Origin: Vibrio methylphosphonaticus | Lineage (GTDB): Bacteria; Pseudomonadota; Gammaproteobacteria; Enterobacterales; Vibrionaceae | NCBI RefSeq assembly: GCF_023634655.1 | Contig: NZ_JAMKMS010000029.1 | Coordinates: 1-40,208 of the forward strand | Direction of reading: 5' to 3' | Length of the DNA: 40,208 nucleotides | Shown: positions 1 to 8,277 of the stretch, one piece after another | Layout: each line of letters begins with the position of its first letter | How positions within the stretch are numbered: the first letter of the stretch is position 1 | Program-made: the position numbers and the translations under genes | The notes under the pieces: generated by a model | What the model saw: the letters and a program-made list of their open reading frames with translations, nothing else | What the model was told of the DNA's origin: nothing | The model's database searches: none

Positions 1-231
1 GTAGTGACGCTCTGGAGTATCGTACTCAACGTGAGAAGTAGCGATTGTGATACCACGCTCGCGCTCTTCTGGAGCGTTATCGATAGAAGCGAAATCTTTA
101 GCAACACCGCCGTACACTTTTGCAAGCGTAGTACAGATAGCAGCTGTTAGAGTTGTTTTACCGTGGTCAACGTGGCCGATAGTACCAACGTTTACGTGCG
201 GTTTCGTACGTTCAAATTTTTCTTTAGACAT
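1..231 (-). CDS. tufB: Elongation factor Tu, N-terminal part (gene runs off the window)
   Basis: This is the first 77 codons of EF-Tu, the GTPase that carries aminoacyl-tRNA to the ribosome. The translation starts MSKEKFERTKPHVNVGTIGH and contains the P-loop GHVDHGKT and the switch I stretch EERERGITI, which are diagnostic. The ATG at 231 is preceded by a GAGGGA ribosome binding site. The gene lies directly downstream of four tRNA genes in the same direction, the arrangement of the E. coli thrU-tyrU-glyT-thrT-tufB operon, so I use the name tufB by synteny. The 3' end is outside the window. Confidence 0.96.
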   Translation of the reverse strand, partial: MSKEKFERTKPHVNVGTIGHVDHGKTTLTAAICTTLAKVYGGVAKDFASIDNAPEERERGITIATSHVEYDTPERHY

Positions 232-333
232 GAGTTGTCCCTCTAGGTACGGATTAAAGTGGCTTAAATGACCACGCAACCAAAATAGTTTGGCAGTAAG
301 TATATATCAAAAGGAAATAATTGCTTTGAGAGC

Positions 334-409
334 TGGTGCTGATACCCAGATTTGAACTGGGGACCTCACCCTTACCAAGGGTGCGCTCTACCGACTGAGC
401 TATATCAGC
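334..409 (-). tRNA. thrT: tRNA-Thr (anticodon GGT)
   Basis: A 76-nt cloverleaf on the minus strand begins GCTGATATAGCTCAG and ends with an encoded CCA. The 7-bp acceptor stem pairs GCTGATA with TATCAGC. The anticodon loop CTTGGTAAG carries GGT, reading ACC/ACU threonine codons. It is the last tRNA before tuf, the position of thrT in E. coli. Confidence 0.95.
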
Positions 410-419
410 GCTCGAAATG

Positions 420-494
<75 letters not shown>

Positions 495-530
495 AACAGG
501 TTAACTCTAAGAGCTATTTCCTTAGGAATA

Positions 531-615
531 TGGTGGAGGGAGATGGATTCGAACCATCGAAGGCAGAGCCGTCAGATTTACAGTCTGATCCCTTTGGCCA
601 CTCGGGAACCCCTCC
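531..615 (-). tRNA. tyrU: tRNA-Tyr (anticodon GTA)
   Basis: An 85-nt class II tRNA with a long variable arm, minus strand, beginning GGAGGGGTTCCCGAG. The anticodon loop CTGTAAA carries GTA (tyrosine). The 3' acceptor strand TCCCTCC pairs with GGAGGGG (one G-U), and A73 plus CCA are encoded. The position matches tyrU in the E. coli operon. Confidence 0.95.
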
Positions 616-665
616 ATACTTATATCCATTTTCAATATCTGCTTACTTCTTAGGTAAGGAGAAAA

Positions 666-741
<76 letters not shown>

Positions 742-754
742 ATAAGTGGAGCGC

Positions 755-783
755 ATTTTATTGAATGAAGTCTGTGGATGCAA
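755..783 (-). promoter_or_regulatory. Sigma-70 promoter of the tRNA-tuf operon
   Basis: On the minus strand a -35 TTGCAT (778-783) is separated by exactly 17 bases from a -10 TAAAAT (755-760). It is followed by a GC-rich discriminator (GCGC), the kind found at stringently controlled stable-RNA promoters. The start point would lie about 10 bases before the first tRNA. Inferred from motif match and position. Confidence 0.7.
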
Positions 784-952
784 CCGTTAATTCAAAAAAA
801 ATTTGCTTTTCCTATACATTCTTTTCTTTCACCTGCTTTTTGCGTGAAATTTCATCAATTCCGCGTGTTCTGTTGCATGAATTATTTGATTTATTCGTCG
901 CTTGAGGTATGTTCAGCACTCTTTGTATGGAAACCTCGATGTTTGGTGAGTT

Positions 953-1876
953 ATGAGCCCTTTTATGTCCTTTAGTCGTGAGCAATGGTCAGCACGCAGA
1001 AACGCTGTACCTATGACACTGACAGAAGATGATTTGAAAGAACTTCAAGGTATTAATGAAGATCTCACCATGCGTGAAGCCACTGAGGTATATTTACCGC
1101 TTTCGCGCTTGCTTAACCTCTATGTCGCCGCACGACAACGACGTAACTCAGTCTTACAAGAATTTCTCGGACAAAATGAACATATGCCGCCGTTCATTAT
1201 TGGTATTGCAGGTAGTGTTGCTGTAGGGAAAAGTACCACGGCACGGTTACTTAAGGCATTGTTAAGTCGCTGGGAAAACCATCCAAAAGTAGAACTGATT
1301 ACCACGGATGGTTTTTTATATCCCAACAAAGTGTTGTTGGAAAAAGGGCTAATGGCTAAAAAGGGCTTTCCAGAGTCCTACGATATGCGCCGTTTAGTTC
1401 AATTTGTTTCTGACGTTAAGGCTTGCAAGCGCGATGTCGTCGCACCGGTATACTCGCACCTTACCTATGACATCACCGATGTAGAAAAAATTGTCGACTT
1501 GCCTGACGTTCTTATCATTGAAGGGCTCAATGTTCTACAAAGCGGCATGGACTATCCACATGATCCACATCGGGTATTCTTATCTGACTTTTTAGACTTT
1601 TCACTTTACGTCGATGCCAACAGTGAATTGATTGAACATTGGTATGTGCAGCGTTTTATGAAGTTCCGTCACGGGGCCTTCACTCGACCTGGCTCTTACT
1701 TCAGTCACTACACCCAGCTGTCTGAAGCGGAAGCGGCGCAAAAGGCCAGTAATATTTGGCGCTCTATCAATGGAAAGAATCTGGTACAGAATATCCTGCC
1801 GACACGTGAAAGAGCCCAACTGATTTTAGAAAAAGGCGCCAATCACTGTGTGGAAAAAGTGTATTTGCGAAAATAG
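953..1876 (+). CDS. coaA: Pantothenate kinase, type I (CoaA)
   Basis: CoaA phosphorylates pantothenate, the first and controlling step of coenzyme A synthesis in the cytosol, and is usually feedback-inhibited by CoA. The 307-aa product has the P-loop GSVAVGKS at residues 87-94 and the family stretches ITTDGFLYPN, KKGFPESYD and EGLNVLQSGMDYPHDP, closely matching E. coli CoaA (316 aa). The start is an ATG at 953 giving MSPFMSFSREQW, which aligns with E. coli residue 10, with GGTGAG just upstream. The gene diverges from the tRNA operon and converges with birA. The 170 bases in front of it are AT-rich with no clear motif beyond the tRNA promoter. Confidence 0.96.
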   Translation: MSPFMSFSREQWSARRNAVPMTLTEDDLKELQGINEDLTMREATEVYLPLSRLLNLYVAARQRRNSVLQEFLGQNEHMPPFIIGIAGSVAVGKSTTARLLKALLSRWENHPKVELITTDGFLYPNKVLLEKGLMAKKGFPESYDMRRLVQFVSDVKACKRDVVAPVYSHLTYDITDVEKIVDLPDVLIIEGLNVLQSGMDYPHDPHRVFLSDFLDFSLYVDANSELIEHWYVQRFMKFRHGAFTRPGSYFSHYTQLSEAEAAQKASNIWRSINGKNLVQNILPTRERAQLILEKGANHCVEKVYLRK

Positions 1877-1885
1877 GTTCTGTGG

Positions 1886-1911
1886 CAGGACTTAATCAAC
1901 GTCAAGTCCTG
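1886..1911. terminator. Hairpin between convergent coaA and birA, possible weak terminator
   Basis: The 8-bp perfect inverted repeat CAGGACTT / AAGTCCTG (1886-1893 and 1904-1911) has a 10-base loop and sits 10 bases after the coaA stop. There is no T-run on either side, so it is not a classic intrinsic terminator. It may stabilise the mRNA end or act with Rho. Confidence 0.35.
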
Positions 1912-1940
1912 ACTGACTGATCAATACATCACAAAGAAAC

Positions 1941-2900
1941 TTACTCTGCTTTTCTTAGTGATATTTCACCACCAATGAACGGTTCGATACCATTGGCGGT
2001 TTCCAATAGTACCGCACCAGTTGGGTCAATTCCCCGTACCGTGCCTTTAACTTCTCGATTACCCATTATGAGCTTAACCTCCCTCCCCATGAAATTGTCA
2101 TGGCGATTCCAACGCTCGACAAAGCCTTGCATTCCCTTCATTTCATAATCTTCTAACGCCTGCTGCCACGCGTTAACAAACGCGATCACGAGATCATTAC
2201 GACTAAACGGCGTCGAGATGACATCACTTAGCGACGTCCAAGGTTGGCCGATACCTTCCGTTTGCTGACTCATCTTAAGGTTCATGCCCATACCAATAAC
2301 CAAATTTGCGGCGCCGCCCGCCTGGCCCGACATTTCAACTAAAATCCCAGCCAATTTGCAATCATTATGGTAGAGGTCATTTGGCCATTTTAGCTTAACA
2401 CCCTCGATACCTAAGCTTTCTAGCGCTTCAACAATTGCAACGCCAACGACAAGGCTCAGCCCCATCGCCGCTGCCATACCCGCTTCGAGTCGCCAATACA
2501 TCGATAAATAAAGATTGGCGCCAAATGGGGATACCCACTCCCGCCCTCGACGGCCACGCCCTTTCGATTGGTACTCAGAGATACAAACCTGCCCTGATGA
2601 CAACTCTTGCTGTTTATCTAGCAGATATTGGTTAGTTGAATCAATAATGGGGATAAGCTCAAAGGGCGTACTCAAGGACTGCTTTAATCGTTCTTCATTC
2701 AACAACTCCATCGACTGAGCCAATTGATAGCCCTTCCCTTGAACGCGAAATATGTCCACACCCCATTGCTGGATACCCTGAATATGCTTACTAATTGCTG
2801 CTCGAGATACACCAAGTGACTCCCCAAGGGTTTCACCCGAGTGGAAACCGCCTTCTGATAATTGTTGAAGAATGGCGAGTTTTGCCTGATGTTCTTTCAT
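1941..2900 (-). CDS. birA: Biotin operon repressor / biotin-protein ligase (BirA)
   Basis: BirA activates biotin as biotinyl-5'-AMP, transfers it to the acetyl-CoA carboxylase carrier protein, and as a dimer represses the biotin operon. The 319-aa protein has an N-terminal winged helix-turn-helix (about 1-60, LGESLGVSRAAISKHIQ), the ligase core with the biotin/ATP loop GRGRRGREW, the catalytic-lysine motif KWPNDL, and GMGMNLKM, then a C-terminal SH3-like cap. It is therefore the bifunctional group II type. The start codon overlaps the murB stop by 4 bases (ATGA), so the two are translationally coupled as in E. coli murB-birA. Confidence 0.96.
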   Translation of the reverse strand: MKEHQAKLAILQQLSEGGFHSGETLGESLGVSRAAISKHIQGIQQWGVDIFRVQGKGYQLAQSMELLNEERLKQSLSTPFELIPIIDSTNQYLLDKQQELSSGQVCISEYQSKGRGRRGREWVSPFGANLYLSMYWRLEAGMAAAMGLSLVVGVAIVEALESLGIEGVKLKWPNDLYHNDCKLAGILVEMSGQAGGAANLVIGMGMNLKMSQQTEGIGQPWTSLSDVISTPFSRNDLVIAFVNAWQQALEDYEMKGMQGFVERWNRHDNFMGREVKLIMGNREVKGTVRGIDPTGAVLLETANGIEPFIGGEISLRKAE

Positions 2901-3937
2901 AACAATTCCTTAAGGGTGATTTCATATCTTCGGCCCATAAAGCGAACTTCATGCTCTAACTCAACCGAAAATTTATCGAGTACTCGCTGCCGAACCATGG
3001 TCGCTAACGCCGTGACATCTTGTGCCGTTGCACTCTTAGCATTGACCAACACTAAAGCTTGATTTGGATGAACCATCGCCCCACCCACGCAAGTACCTTT
3101 TAAGCCACACTGATCGATTAGCCATCCCGCCGCCAGCTTCATTTTCCCTTCAAAAGGATAAGCAATAATATCGGGATGCTGCTGTTTAATATGCTGATAT
3201 TTCTCAACGCAAACGACCGGGTTTTTAAAGAAGCTACCTGCGTTCCCGATTTTTGATGGATCTGGTAATTTTTCTTGGCGAACTTGCACCACTATGTCAA
3301 ATACCTCACGCGCGGTACACGTCTTAGGATCCAGGCGTTGTAGAGGCCCATATGACAAGTTGGGTTGCCAATGCTTTTCCAGTTTTAGACCAACCGCCAC
3401 AACGATCGCTTTATTGTGCAGCGCCTTTTTAAATATGGAATCTCGGTAACCAAATTCACACTCACTTCGCTTTAAACGCTTTACCTTATAGCTGTCTAGG
3501 CAAAGATAGTCGACATACTCACAGACATCTTTAAATTCAAGCCCATAAGCACCAATATTTTGGATCGGTGCACTGCCCGCACACCCAGGAATTAACGCAA
3601 GGTTCTCTAACCCGGCATAACCTTGCTCCACACACCAAGCCACCAATTGAGGCCAATCTTCCCCACCGGCGATGTGTAAGTGATGATGGTCCTCACTGCT
3701 GGAATGAGTAATACCCATGAGCTGATTAACCATGACTATCCCATCAAAATGCTCGGTAAATAACACATTACTCCCCTTACCCAACATGAGCTTAGGAAGG
3801 TGCGCCCATGCGGGTACTTGATAAGCTTGCACTAAATCGTCGACAGAGGTCACGGTGACCAATTGCTGACAAGTTTGAGAAATAGCAAAGGTATGAAATG
3901 GGCTGAGTTGAGCGTTATGTTCTGTTTGCATGGGCAT
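2897..3937 (-). CDS. murB: UDP-N-acetylenolpyruvoylglucosamine reductase (MurB, type I)
   Basis: MurB is the cytosolic FAD/NADPH enzyme that reduces UDP-GlcNAc-enolpyruvate to UDP-MurNAc for peptidoglycan. The 346-aa product has the FAD-binding patch around residues 119-132 (PGCAGSAPIQNIGAYG), Arg165 in FGYRDSIFK, the catalytic Ser235 in GNAGSFFKNP and Glu330 in EHEVRF. These match E. coli R159, S229 and E325, so it should be active. The start could be 3937 (MPMQTEH) or 3931 (MQTEH); neither has a well-placed Shine-Dalgarno (AGAGGAAG is about 18 bases away), so I keep the longer form. It diverges from the GNAT gene and is coupled to birA. Confidence 0.95.
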   Translation of the reverse strand: MPMQTEHNAQLSPFHTFAISQTCQQLVTVTSVDDLVQAYQVPAWAHLPKLMLGKGSNVLFTEHFDGIVMVNQLMGITHSSSEDHHHLHIAGGEDWPQLVAWCVEQGYAGLENLALIPGCAGSAPIQNIGAYGLEFKDVCEYVDYLCLDSYKVKRLKRSECEFGYRDSIFKKALHNKAIVVAVGLKLEKHWQPNLSYGPLQRLDPKTCTAREVFDIVVQVRQEKLPDPSKIGNAGSFFKNPVVCVEKYQHIKQQHPDIIAYPFEGKMKLAAGWLIDQCGLKGTCVGGAMVHPNQALVLVNAKSATAQDVTALATMVRQRVLDKFSVELEHEVRFMGRRYEITLKELL

Positions 3938-3990
3938 TCATTGATGGATTACACTTCCTCTATTCTATCCCTTCAGAGCAAGCATTGGCT

Positions 3991-4422
3991 ATGGATACGT
4001 TAAATTTTGGTCTTCTGGCTCCCATAAAGCTACCGCTAGCAAAGAAAATCTACAAGTCACACTACCCCGCAGCAAAACCTAAATCTGATGAGCGTATCAT
4101 CACCGCTCAATTGGGCAGTCAACTGTGTGCTCTTGTGCGATTTCGTAGTATCGAGGATTGCCGTCTAATGACGGGAATGTTGGTGATACCTGACTACCGT
4201 CAACAAGGCGTAGGGCATCAGTTAATGCAGCACCTCGTGCAGCAAGAGCTCTCGGAACAAGACTTTTGCTTTGCATTGGAACATCTTGAAACGTTTTATT
4301 GTCAGCATGGATTTCAGACAATTGATAAAGATGCGCTCCCTAACGCACTAAAACAGCTATTTTTACGCTATATTCAAGGCGGAAAGTCGCTGGTTGCCAT
4401 GCAATACGTTGATCCGAATTAA
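3991..4422 (+). CDS. GNAT-family N-acetyltransferase
   Basis: A 143-aa GNAT fold protein. The acetyl-CoA binding motif A is visible as GMLVIPDYRQQGVGHQLMQH (R/Q-x-x-G-x-G type). The substrate cannot be told from the sequence. An in-frame TTG at 3985 would add two residues, but I chose the ATG at 3991; the upstream GAGCAAG is a weak ribosome binding site. It is divergent from murB across a gap of about 50 bases and lies upstream of pssA in the same direction. Confidence 0.8.
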   Translation: MDTLNFGLLAPIKLPLAKKIYKSHYPAAKPKSDERIITAQLGSQLCALVRFRSIEDCRLMTGMLVIPDYRQQGVGHQLMQHLVQQELSEQDFCFALEHLETFYCQHGFQTIDKDALPNALKQLFLRYIQGGKSLVAMQYVDPN

Positions 4423-4513
4423 ACTTATCAACGGTTTACTATCCATTCGCTATAAGAATTTGGTAAAATTCTAGGTTAGCAATTTTGCACTTAAGAAAGG
4501 TAAAGTCTCCCAC

Positions 4514-5854
4514 ATGATGGCTCTTAGGAACTCGTTTGAACAGCTTCCCTCTTTGGCTCAAGATCCAAACCAATTTGATGTCTTGTATTCGGCCAATGAC
4601 TATCGTGAATATCTCATTCAAGCGATACGTGAGGCACAATCAAGAATCTACCTAGTCGCACTTTATCTTGAAGACGATGATGCTGGACGTGAAATCATGT
4701 CCGAGCTGTATCAAGCAAAGCAGAACAACCCTGAACTGGATATTGCGGTCTGTGTTGACTGGCATCGAGCGCAACGTGGGCTCATTGGCGCGGCTCAGTC
4801 AGATGGTAACGCCACCATGTATCGCGAGTTTCGCCAAAAGAACACGCACGGCATCCCTATTTACGGTATTCCGGTGCGCGGCCGTGAAGTCTTCGGTGTG
4901 TTACACCTCAAAGGCTTTGTCGTTGATGATAAAGTTATTTATAGCGGTGCTAGCCTTAATAATATCTATCTGAATTACCAAGACCGTTATCGTTTTGACC
5001 GTTACCATGTGTTAGGAAATACTAAACTTGCTGACACTATGGTCGGGTTTGTGCAAAAAGAAATGATCAATAACCCTGCGGTTAATGACCTTTCTTTGTC
5101 GGCAAAGCCTACCGTAAAAGACATTAAAGCTGAGATCCGCCAGTTACGAGCGTCGCTATCACAGGCTCAATATCGCTTTGATAATGAAACGGCGGATGAA
5201 CATCAAGTATCCGTCACTCCACTCGTGGGGATTGGTAAACGACGTAACAAGCTTAATCACCGAATCACCCAATTATTAGCGTTGGCGAAAGACGAGATTT
5301 TCATTTGTACCCCTTATTTTAATTTCCCAAAACCGGTCGCAAAAGAGATTAAAAAAGCTTTAAAGCGTGGAGTAAAAGTCACCATTGTAGTGGGTGACAA
5401 GACAGCAAATGATTTTTATATTGCGCCAGAAGAAGCGTTTAAAACCATCGGCGGGCTGCCTTACCTCTATGAAATGAACTTGCGCCGTTTTGCTAAGGCG
5501 AACGAAGCGCATATCGCGAGTCGTAACCTAAGCATCAATTTATGGAAGCACGATGACAACAGCTTCCACCTTAAAGGTCTTTGGGTCGACAAGCGCTATA
5601 TGCTCATTACAGGAAATAATCTTAACCCGCGCGCTTGGAAGTTAGATCTTGAGAACGCCATCTTAATACAAGACCATTATTCTCACTTGACGGAGAAATT
5701 CGACAAAGAAGTCGCGAATATTCTTCAACATACTCAGCTAATCTGTACCTATAGGCAATTGGAAAAAATTGAAAATTATCCAGAGCCAGTACAAAAACTG
5801 ATTAAGAAAATCACTCGCGTCAGCGCAGATAAGGTGTTGAAGCAAATACTATAA
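4514..5854 (+). CDS. pssA: CDP-diacylglycerol-serine O-phosphatidyltransferase (PssA, phospholipase D type)
   Basis: PssA makes phosphatidylserine from CDP-diacylglycerol and L-serine, the committed step to phosphatidylethanolamine; the enterobacterial-type enzyme associates peripherally with the membrane. The 446-aa protein (E. coli: 451) carries two HKD motifs of the phospholipase D superfamily: H131-L-K133 with D138 (HLKGFVVD) and H352-L-K354 with D359 (FHLKGLWVD). Both are intact. The start ATGATG at 4514 follows AAGGTAAAG. It ends at a strong terminator shared with convergent typA. Confidence 0.95.
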   Translation: MMALRNSFEQLPSLAQDPNQFDVLYSANDYREYLIQAIREAQSRIYLVALYLEDDDAGREIMSELYQAKQNNPELDIAVCVDWHRAQRGLIGAAQSDGNATMYREFRQKNTHGIPIYGIPVRGREVFGVLHLKGFVVDDKVIYSGASLNNIYLNYQDRYRFDRYHVLGNTKLADTMVGFVQKEMINNPAVNDLSLSAKPTVKDIKAEIRQLRASLSQAQYRFDNETADEHQVSVTPLVGIGKRRNKLNHRITQLLALAKDEIFICTPYFNFPKPVAKEIKKALKRGVKVTIVVGDKTANDFYIAPEEAFKTIGGLPYLYEMNLRRFAKANEAHIASRNLSINLWKHDDNSFHLKGLWVDKRYMLITGNNLNPRAWKLDLENAILIQDHYSHLTEKFDKEVANILQHTQLICTYRQLEKIENYPEPVQKLIKKITRVSADKVLKQIL

Positions 5855-5902
5855 GAGCTTGGGCGGTAGCAATATCGCCTTATTCTATTTTGACCAGACA
5901 TT

Positions 5903-5931
5903 AAAAAGCCCTGCATTAGCAGGGCTTTTTT
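5903..5931. terminator. Bidirectional intrinsic terminator between pssA and typA
   Basis: AAAAAGCCCTGC-ATTA-GCAGGGCTTTTTT: a 7-bp GC-rich stem with a 4-base loop, flanked by A-tract and T-tract, so it works for both convergent genes. Confidence 0.92.
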
Positions 5932-5951
5932 AATTGCACTCTCGTGGCTAA

Positions 5952-7781
5952 TTACTTAGCTGGACGAGCTGCACGTTTACGTTCGTTTTCAGTAAGAAGC
6001 TTCTTACGGATACGAATATTTTCTGGTGTTACTTCTACTAGTTCATCTTCATCAATGAACTCTAGCGCTTGCTCTAGCGTGTGCTTGATAGGTGGCGAAA
6101 GAACCTGTGCTTCATCTGTACCAGATGCACGAACGTTCGTTAGCTGTTTACCTTTCAGACAGTTAACTGTTAGGTCATTTGAACGGTTATGAATACCGAT
6201 AACCTGACCTTCATACACTTCATCCGCGTGCTCAGAGAACAAACGACCACGTGCTTGAAGGAAGAACAATGCATAAGTCAGAGCTTTACCAGTACCGTTC
6301 GAAATCAGAACGCCGTTGTTACGCTGACCGATTACACCGCCTTTATGTGGACCGTAGTGATCGTACGAGTGGTAGATAAGACCAGAACCAGACGTCATAG
6401 TCAGGAATTCAGTTTGGAAACCAATAAGACCACGAGAAGGCATCATGAAGTCCATACGAACACGGCCTTTGCCATCTGGTGCCATATCAGTCAGCTCACC
6501 TTTACGTAGGCCGATGCTTTCCATGATTGCACCTTGGTGCTCTTCTACTACGTCAATCGTTACTGTTTCAAACGGTTCGAGTAGCTGGCCATCTTCTTCT
6601 TTGATGATAACTTCAGGACGAGATACCGCCAACTCGAAGCCTTCACGACGCATGTTTTCAATCAGGATAGACAAGTGAAGTTCACCACGGCCTGATACAC
6701 GGAAGCGGTCTGGACTTTCAGTTTCTTCAACACGTAGTGCTACGTTATGAACCAATTCTTTTTCAAGACGCTCAAGAATATTACGTGAAGTAACAAACTT
6801 ACCTTCTTTACCCGCGAACGGAGAAGTGTTTACTTGGAATGTCATCGTTACTGTTGGTTCATCAACAGATAATGCTTCCATTGCTTCAACGTTGTTTACG
6901 TCACAGATAGTATCTGAGATTTTAAGCTCGCCAAGACCTGTAATCGCAATGATGTCGCCCGCATTGGCTTGTTCAACTTCATGACGCTCAAGACCTAGGT
7001 AACCTAGTACTGTGCCAACCTTACCGTTACGCTTTTTGCCTTCAGCATTAACGATCGTTACTTGTTGGTTTGGCTTCACGCTACCACGAGTTACGCGACA
7101 TACACCGATAACACCTACGTAAGAGCTGTAATCAAGTTGAGACACTTGCATTTGTAGTGGACCATCTAGGTCAACCGCTGGCGCTTCTACTGTGTCAACA
7201 ACCGCTTGGAACAATGGTTCCATGTTTTCGCCAGTTACACCTTCTTCCATCGTCGCCCAGCCGTTAAGTGCTGATGCGTAGACAGTAGTGAAGTCTAGTT
7301 GCTCATCTGTCGCGCCTAGGTTGTCGAACAAATCAAAGATTTGGTCCATAACCCACTCAGGGCGAGCGCCAGGACGGTCAATTTTGTTGATAACAACAAT
7401 TGGCTTAAGGCCGTGAGCGAAAGCTTTTTGCGTCACGAAACGCGTTTGAGGCATTGGGCCGTCAACGGCGTCAACGATCAACAATACAGAGTCAACCATA
7501 GACATAATACGCTCAACTTCACCACCGAAGTCCGCGTGTCCAGGAGTATCAACGATATTAATACGGTAATCGTTCCAGTTGATCGCTGTATTTTTAGCAA
7601 GAATGGTAATACCACGTTCTTTTTCGATATCGTTCGAATCCATCACGCGTTCTTCTGCTTCGCCACGAGATTCCAGAGTACCGGATTGCTGTAGCAATTT
7701 ATCAACTAGGGTAGTTTTACCGTGGTCAACGTGCGCGATGATCGCGATGTTTCTTAACTTATCAATCTGTGGAGTAGACAT
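5952..7781 (-). CDS. typA: Ribosome-associated translational GTPase TypA/BipA
   Basis: BipA is an EF-G-like GTPase that binds the 70S ribosome and supports 50S assembly and growth at low temperature. The product (609 aa from the ATG at 7781) has G1 AHVDHGKT at residues 16-23, the switch I/G2 ERGITI, G3 DTPGH and G4 NKIDRPGA, followed by EF-G-like domains III and V and the BipA-specific C-terminal domain. A GTG at 7796 would add five residues (MKEKP); I prefer the ATG because MSTPQIDKLRNIAI matches the family's usual N-terminus. It is convergent with pssA and divergent from glnA, as in E. coli. Confidence 0.96.
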   Translation of the reverse strand: MSTPQIDKLRNIAIIAHVDHGKTTLVDKLLQQSGTLESRGEAEERVMDSNDIEKERGITILAKNTAINWNDYRINIVDTPGHADFGGEVERIMSMVDSVLLIVDAVDGPMPQTRFVTQKAFAHGLKPIVVINKIDRPGARPEWVMDQIFDLFDNLGATDEQLDFTTVYASALNGWATMEEGVTGENMEPLFQAVVDTVEAPAVDLDGPLQMQVSQLDYSSYVGVIGVCRVTRGSVKPNQQVTIVNAEGKKRNGKVGTVLGYLGLERHEVEQANAGDIIAITGLGELKISDTICDVNNVEAMEALSVDEPTVTMTFQVNTSPFAGKEGKFVTSRNILERLEKELVHNVALRVEETESPDRFRVSGRGELHLSILIENMRREGFELAVSRPEVIIKEEDGQLLEPFETVTIDVVEEHQGAIMESIGLRKGELTDMAPDGKGRVRMDFMMPSRGLIGFQTEFLTMTSGSGLIYHSYDHYGPHKGGVIGQRNNGVLISNGTGKALTYALFFLQARGRLFSEHADEVYEGQVIGIHNRSNDLTVNCLKGKQLTNVRASGTDEAQVLSPPIKHTLEQALEFIDEDELVEVTPENIRIRKKLLTENERKRAARPAK

Positions 7782-7849
7782 GGGTTTTTCTTTCACTCAT
7801 TAGAGGCTGCTGCTTGATTGCTGCTAGCTGGATTTCAAAAACGCTCAAT

Positions 7850-7877
7850 AATATACCAGATAATAGGCTAGACCCAA
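7850..7877 (-). promoter_or_regulatory. Candidate sigma-70 promoter for typA
   Basis: Minus strand: -35 TTGGGT (7872-7877), 16-base spacer, extended -10 TGG-TATATT (-10 hexamer 7850-7855). The start point would leave a leader of about 60 bases. Motif match only. Confidence 0.45.
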
Positions 7878-8022
7878 AAAATATGTGATCAACTTCGTTG
7901 AAATTTTTCTAATCGAGCATTTTTATTGGTTAAATTATGCGCCACTCCCTCAGTATTGTCAGCGCTAAGCGCTTGATTAAGGTTGACATCGAATCAAAAC
8001 CCATGCTGAATGTATGTGTGCT

Positions 8023-8111
8023 TGATTCAACTTGGTGCAAAAAAATAATTTTGCACCAACTAAGTGCATTAAGTGATCATTTTGGTGCATTGACAGGACC
8101 ACTTTGGTTCA
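8023..8111 (+). promoter_or_regulatory. NtrC enhancer cluster upstream of glnA (four sites)
   Basis: Four 17-bp sites fit the NtrC pattern TGCACCA-N3-TGGTGCA to different degrees. They are 8023-8039 (TGATTCA-ACT-TGGTGCA), 8052-8068 (TGCACCA-ACT-AAGTGCA, near perfect), 8073-8089 (second half TGGTGCA perfect) and 8095-8111 (AGGACCA-CTT-TGGTTCA). They lie about 70-155 bases upstream of the predicted sigma-54 start, where NtrC enhancers and low-affinity governor sites occur in enteric glnA. The 7797-8277 gap otherwise holds the typA promoter and the sigma-54 promoter. Confidence 0.8.
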
Positions 8112-8150
8112 CCACAGAATCAAACCAATGAAAAATAAAGGATTTATTTT

Positions 8151-8169
8151 TTGGCACGGTTTTAGCTTT
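8151..8169 (+). promoter_or_regulatory. Sigma-54 promoter of glnA
   Basis: TTGGCACGGTTTTAGCTTT contains the invariant -24 GG (8153-8154) and -12 GC (8165-8166) with the required 10 bases between them. It is nearly the same as E. coli glnAp2 (TTGGCACAGATTTCGCTTT, as I recall it). The predicted start near 8178 gives a leader of about 100 bases. RpoN and phosphorylated NtrC should drive glnA here under nitrogen limitation. Confidence 0.88.
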
Positions 8170-8277
8170 ATAGAAATCAGCATCGATTAACGCACTTCAT
8201 TAAGCAGACGTTAATCAATGCCGATTACTCAAATCGAAGCTATTAAACCGTATTAATAACACTGGAGGTTATCCAAG

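Noticed and set aside
778..975. A 65-codon open frame before coaA.
   Set aside because: It has no ribosome binding site, a composition unlike a protein, and overlaps the tRNA promoter and the coaA start.
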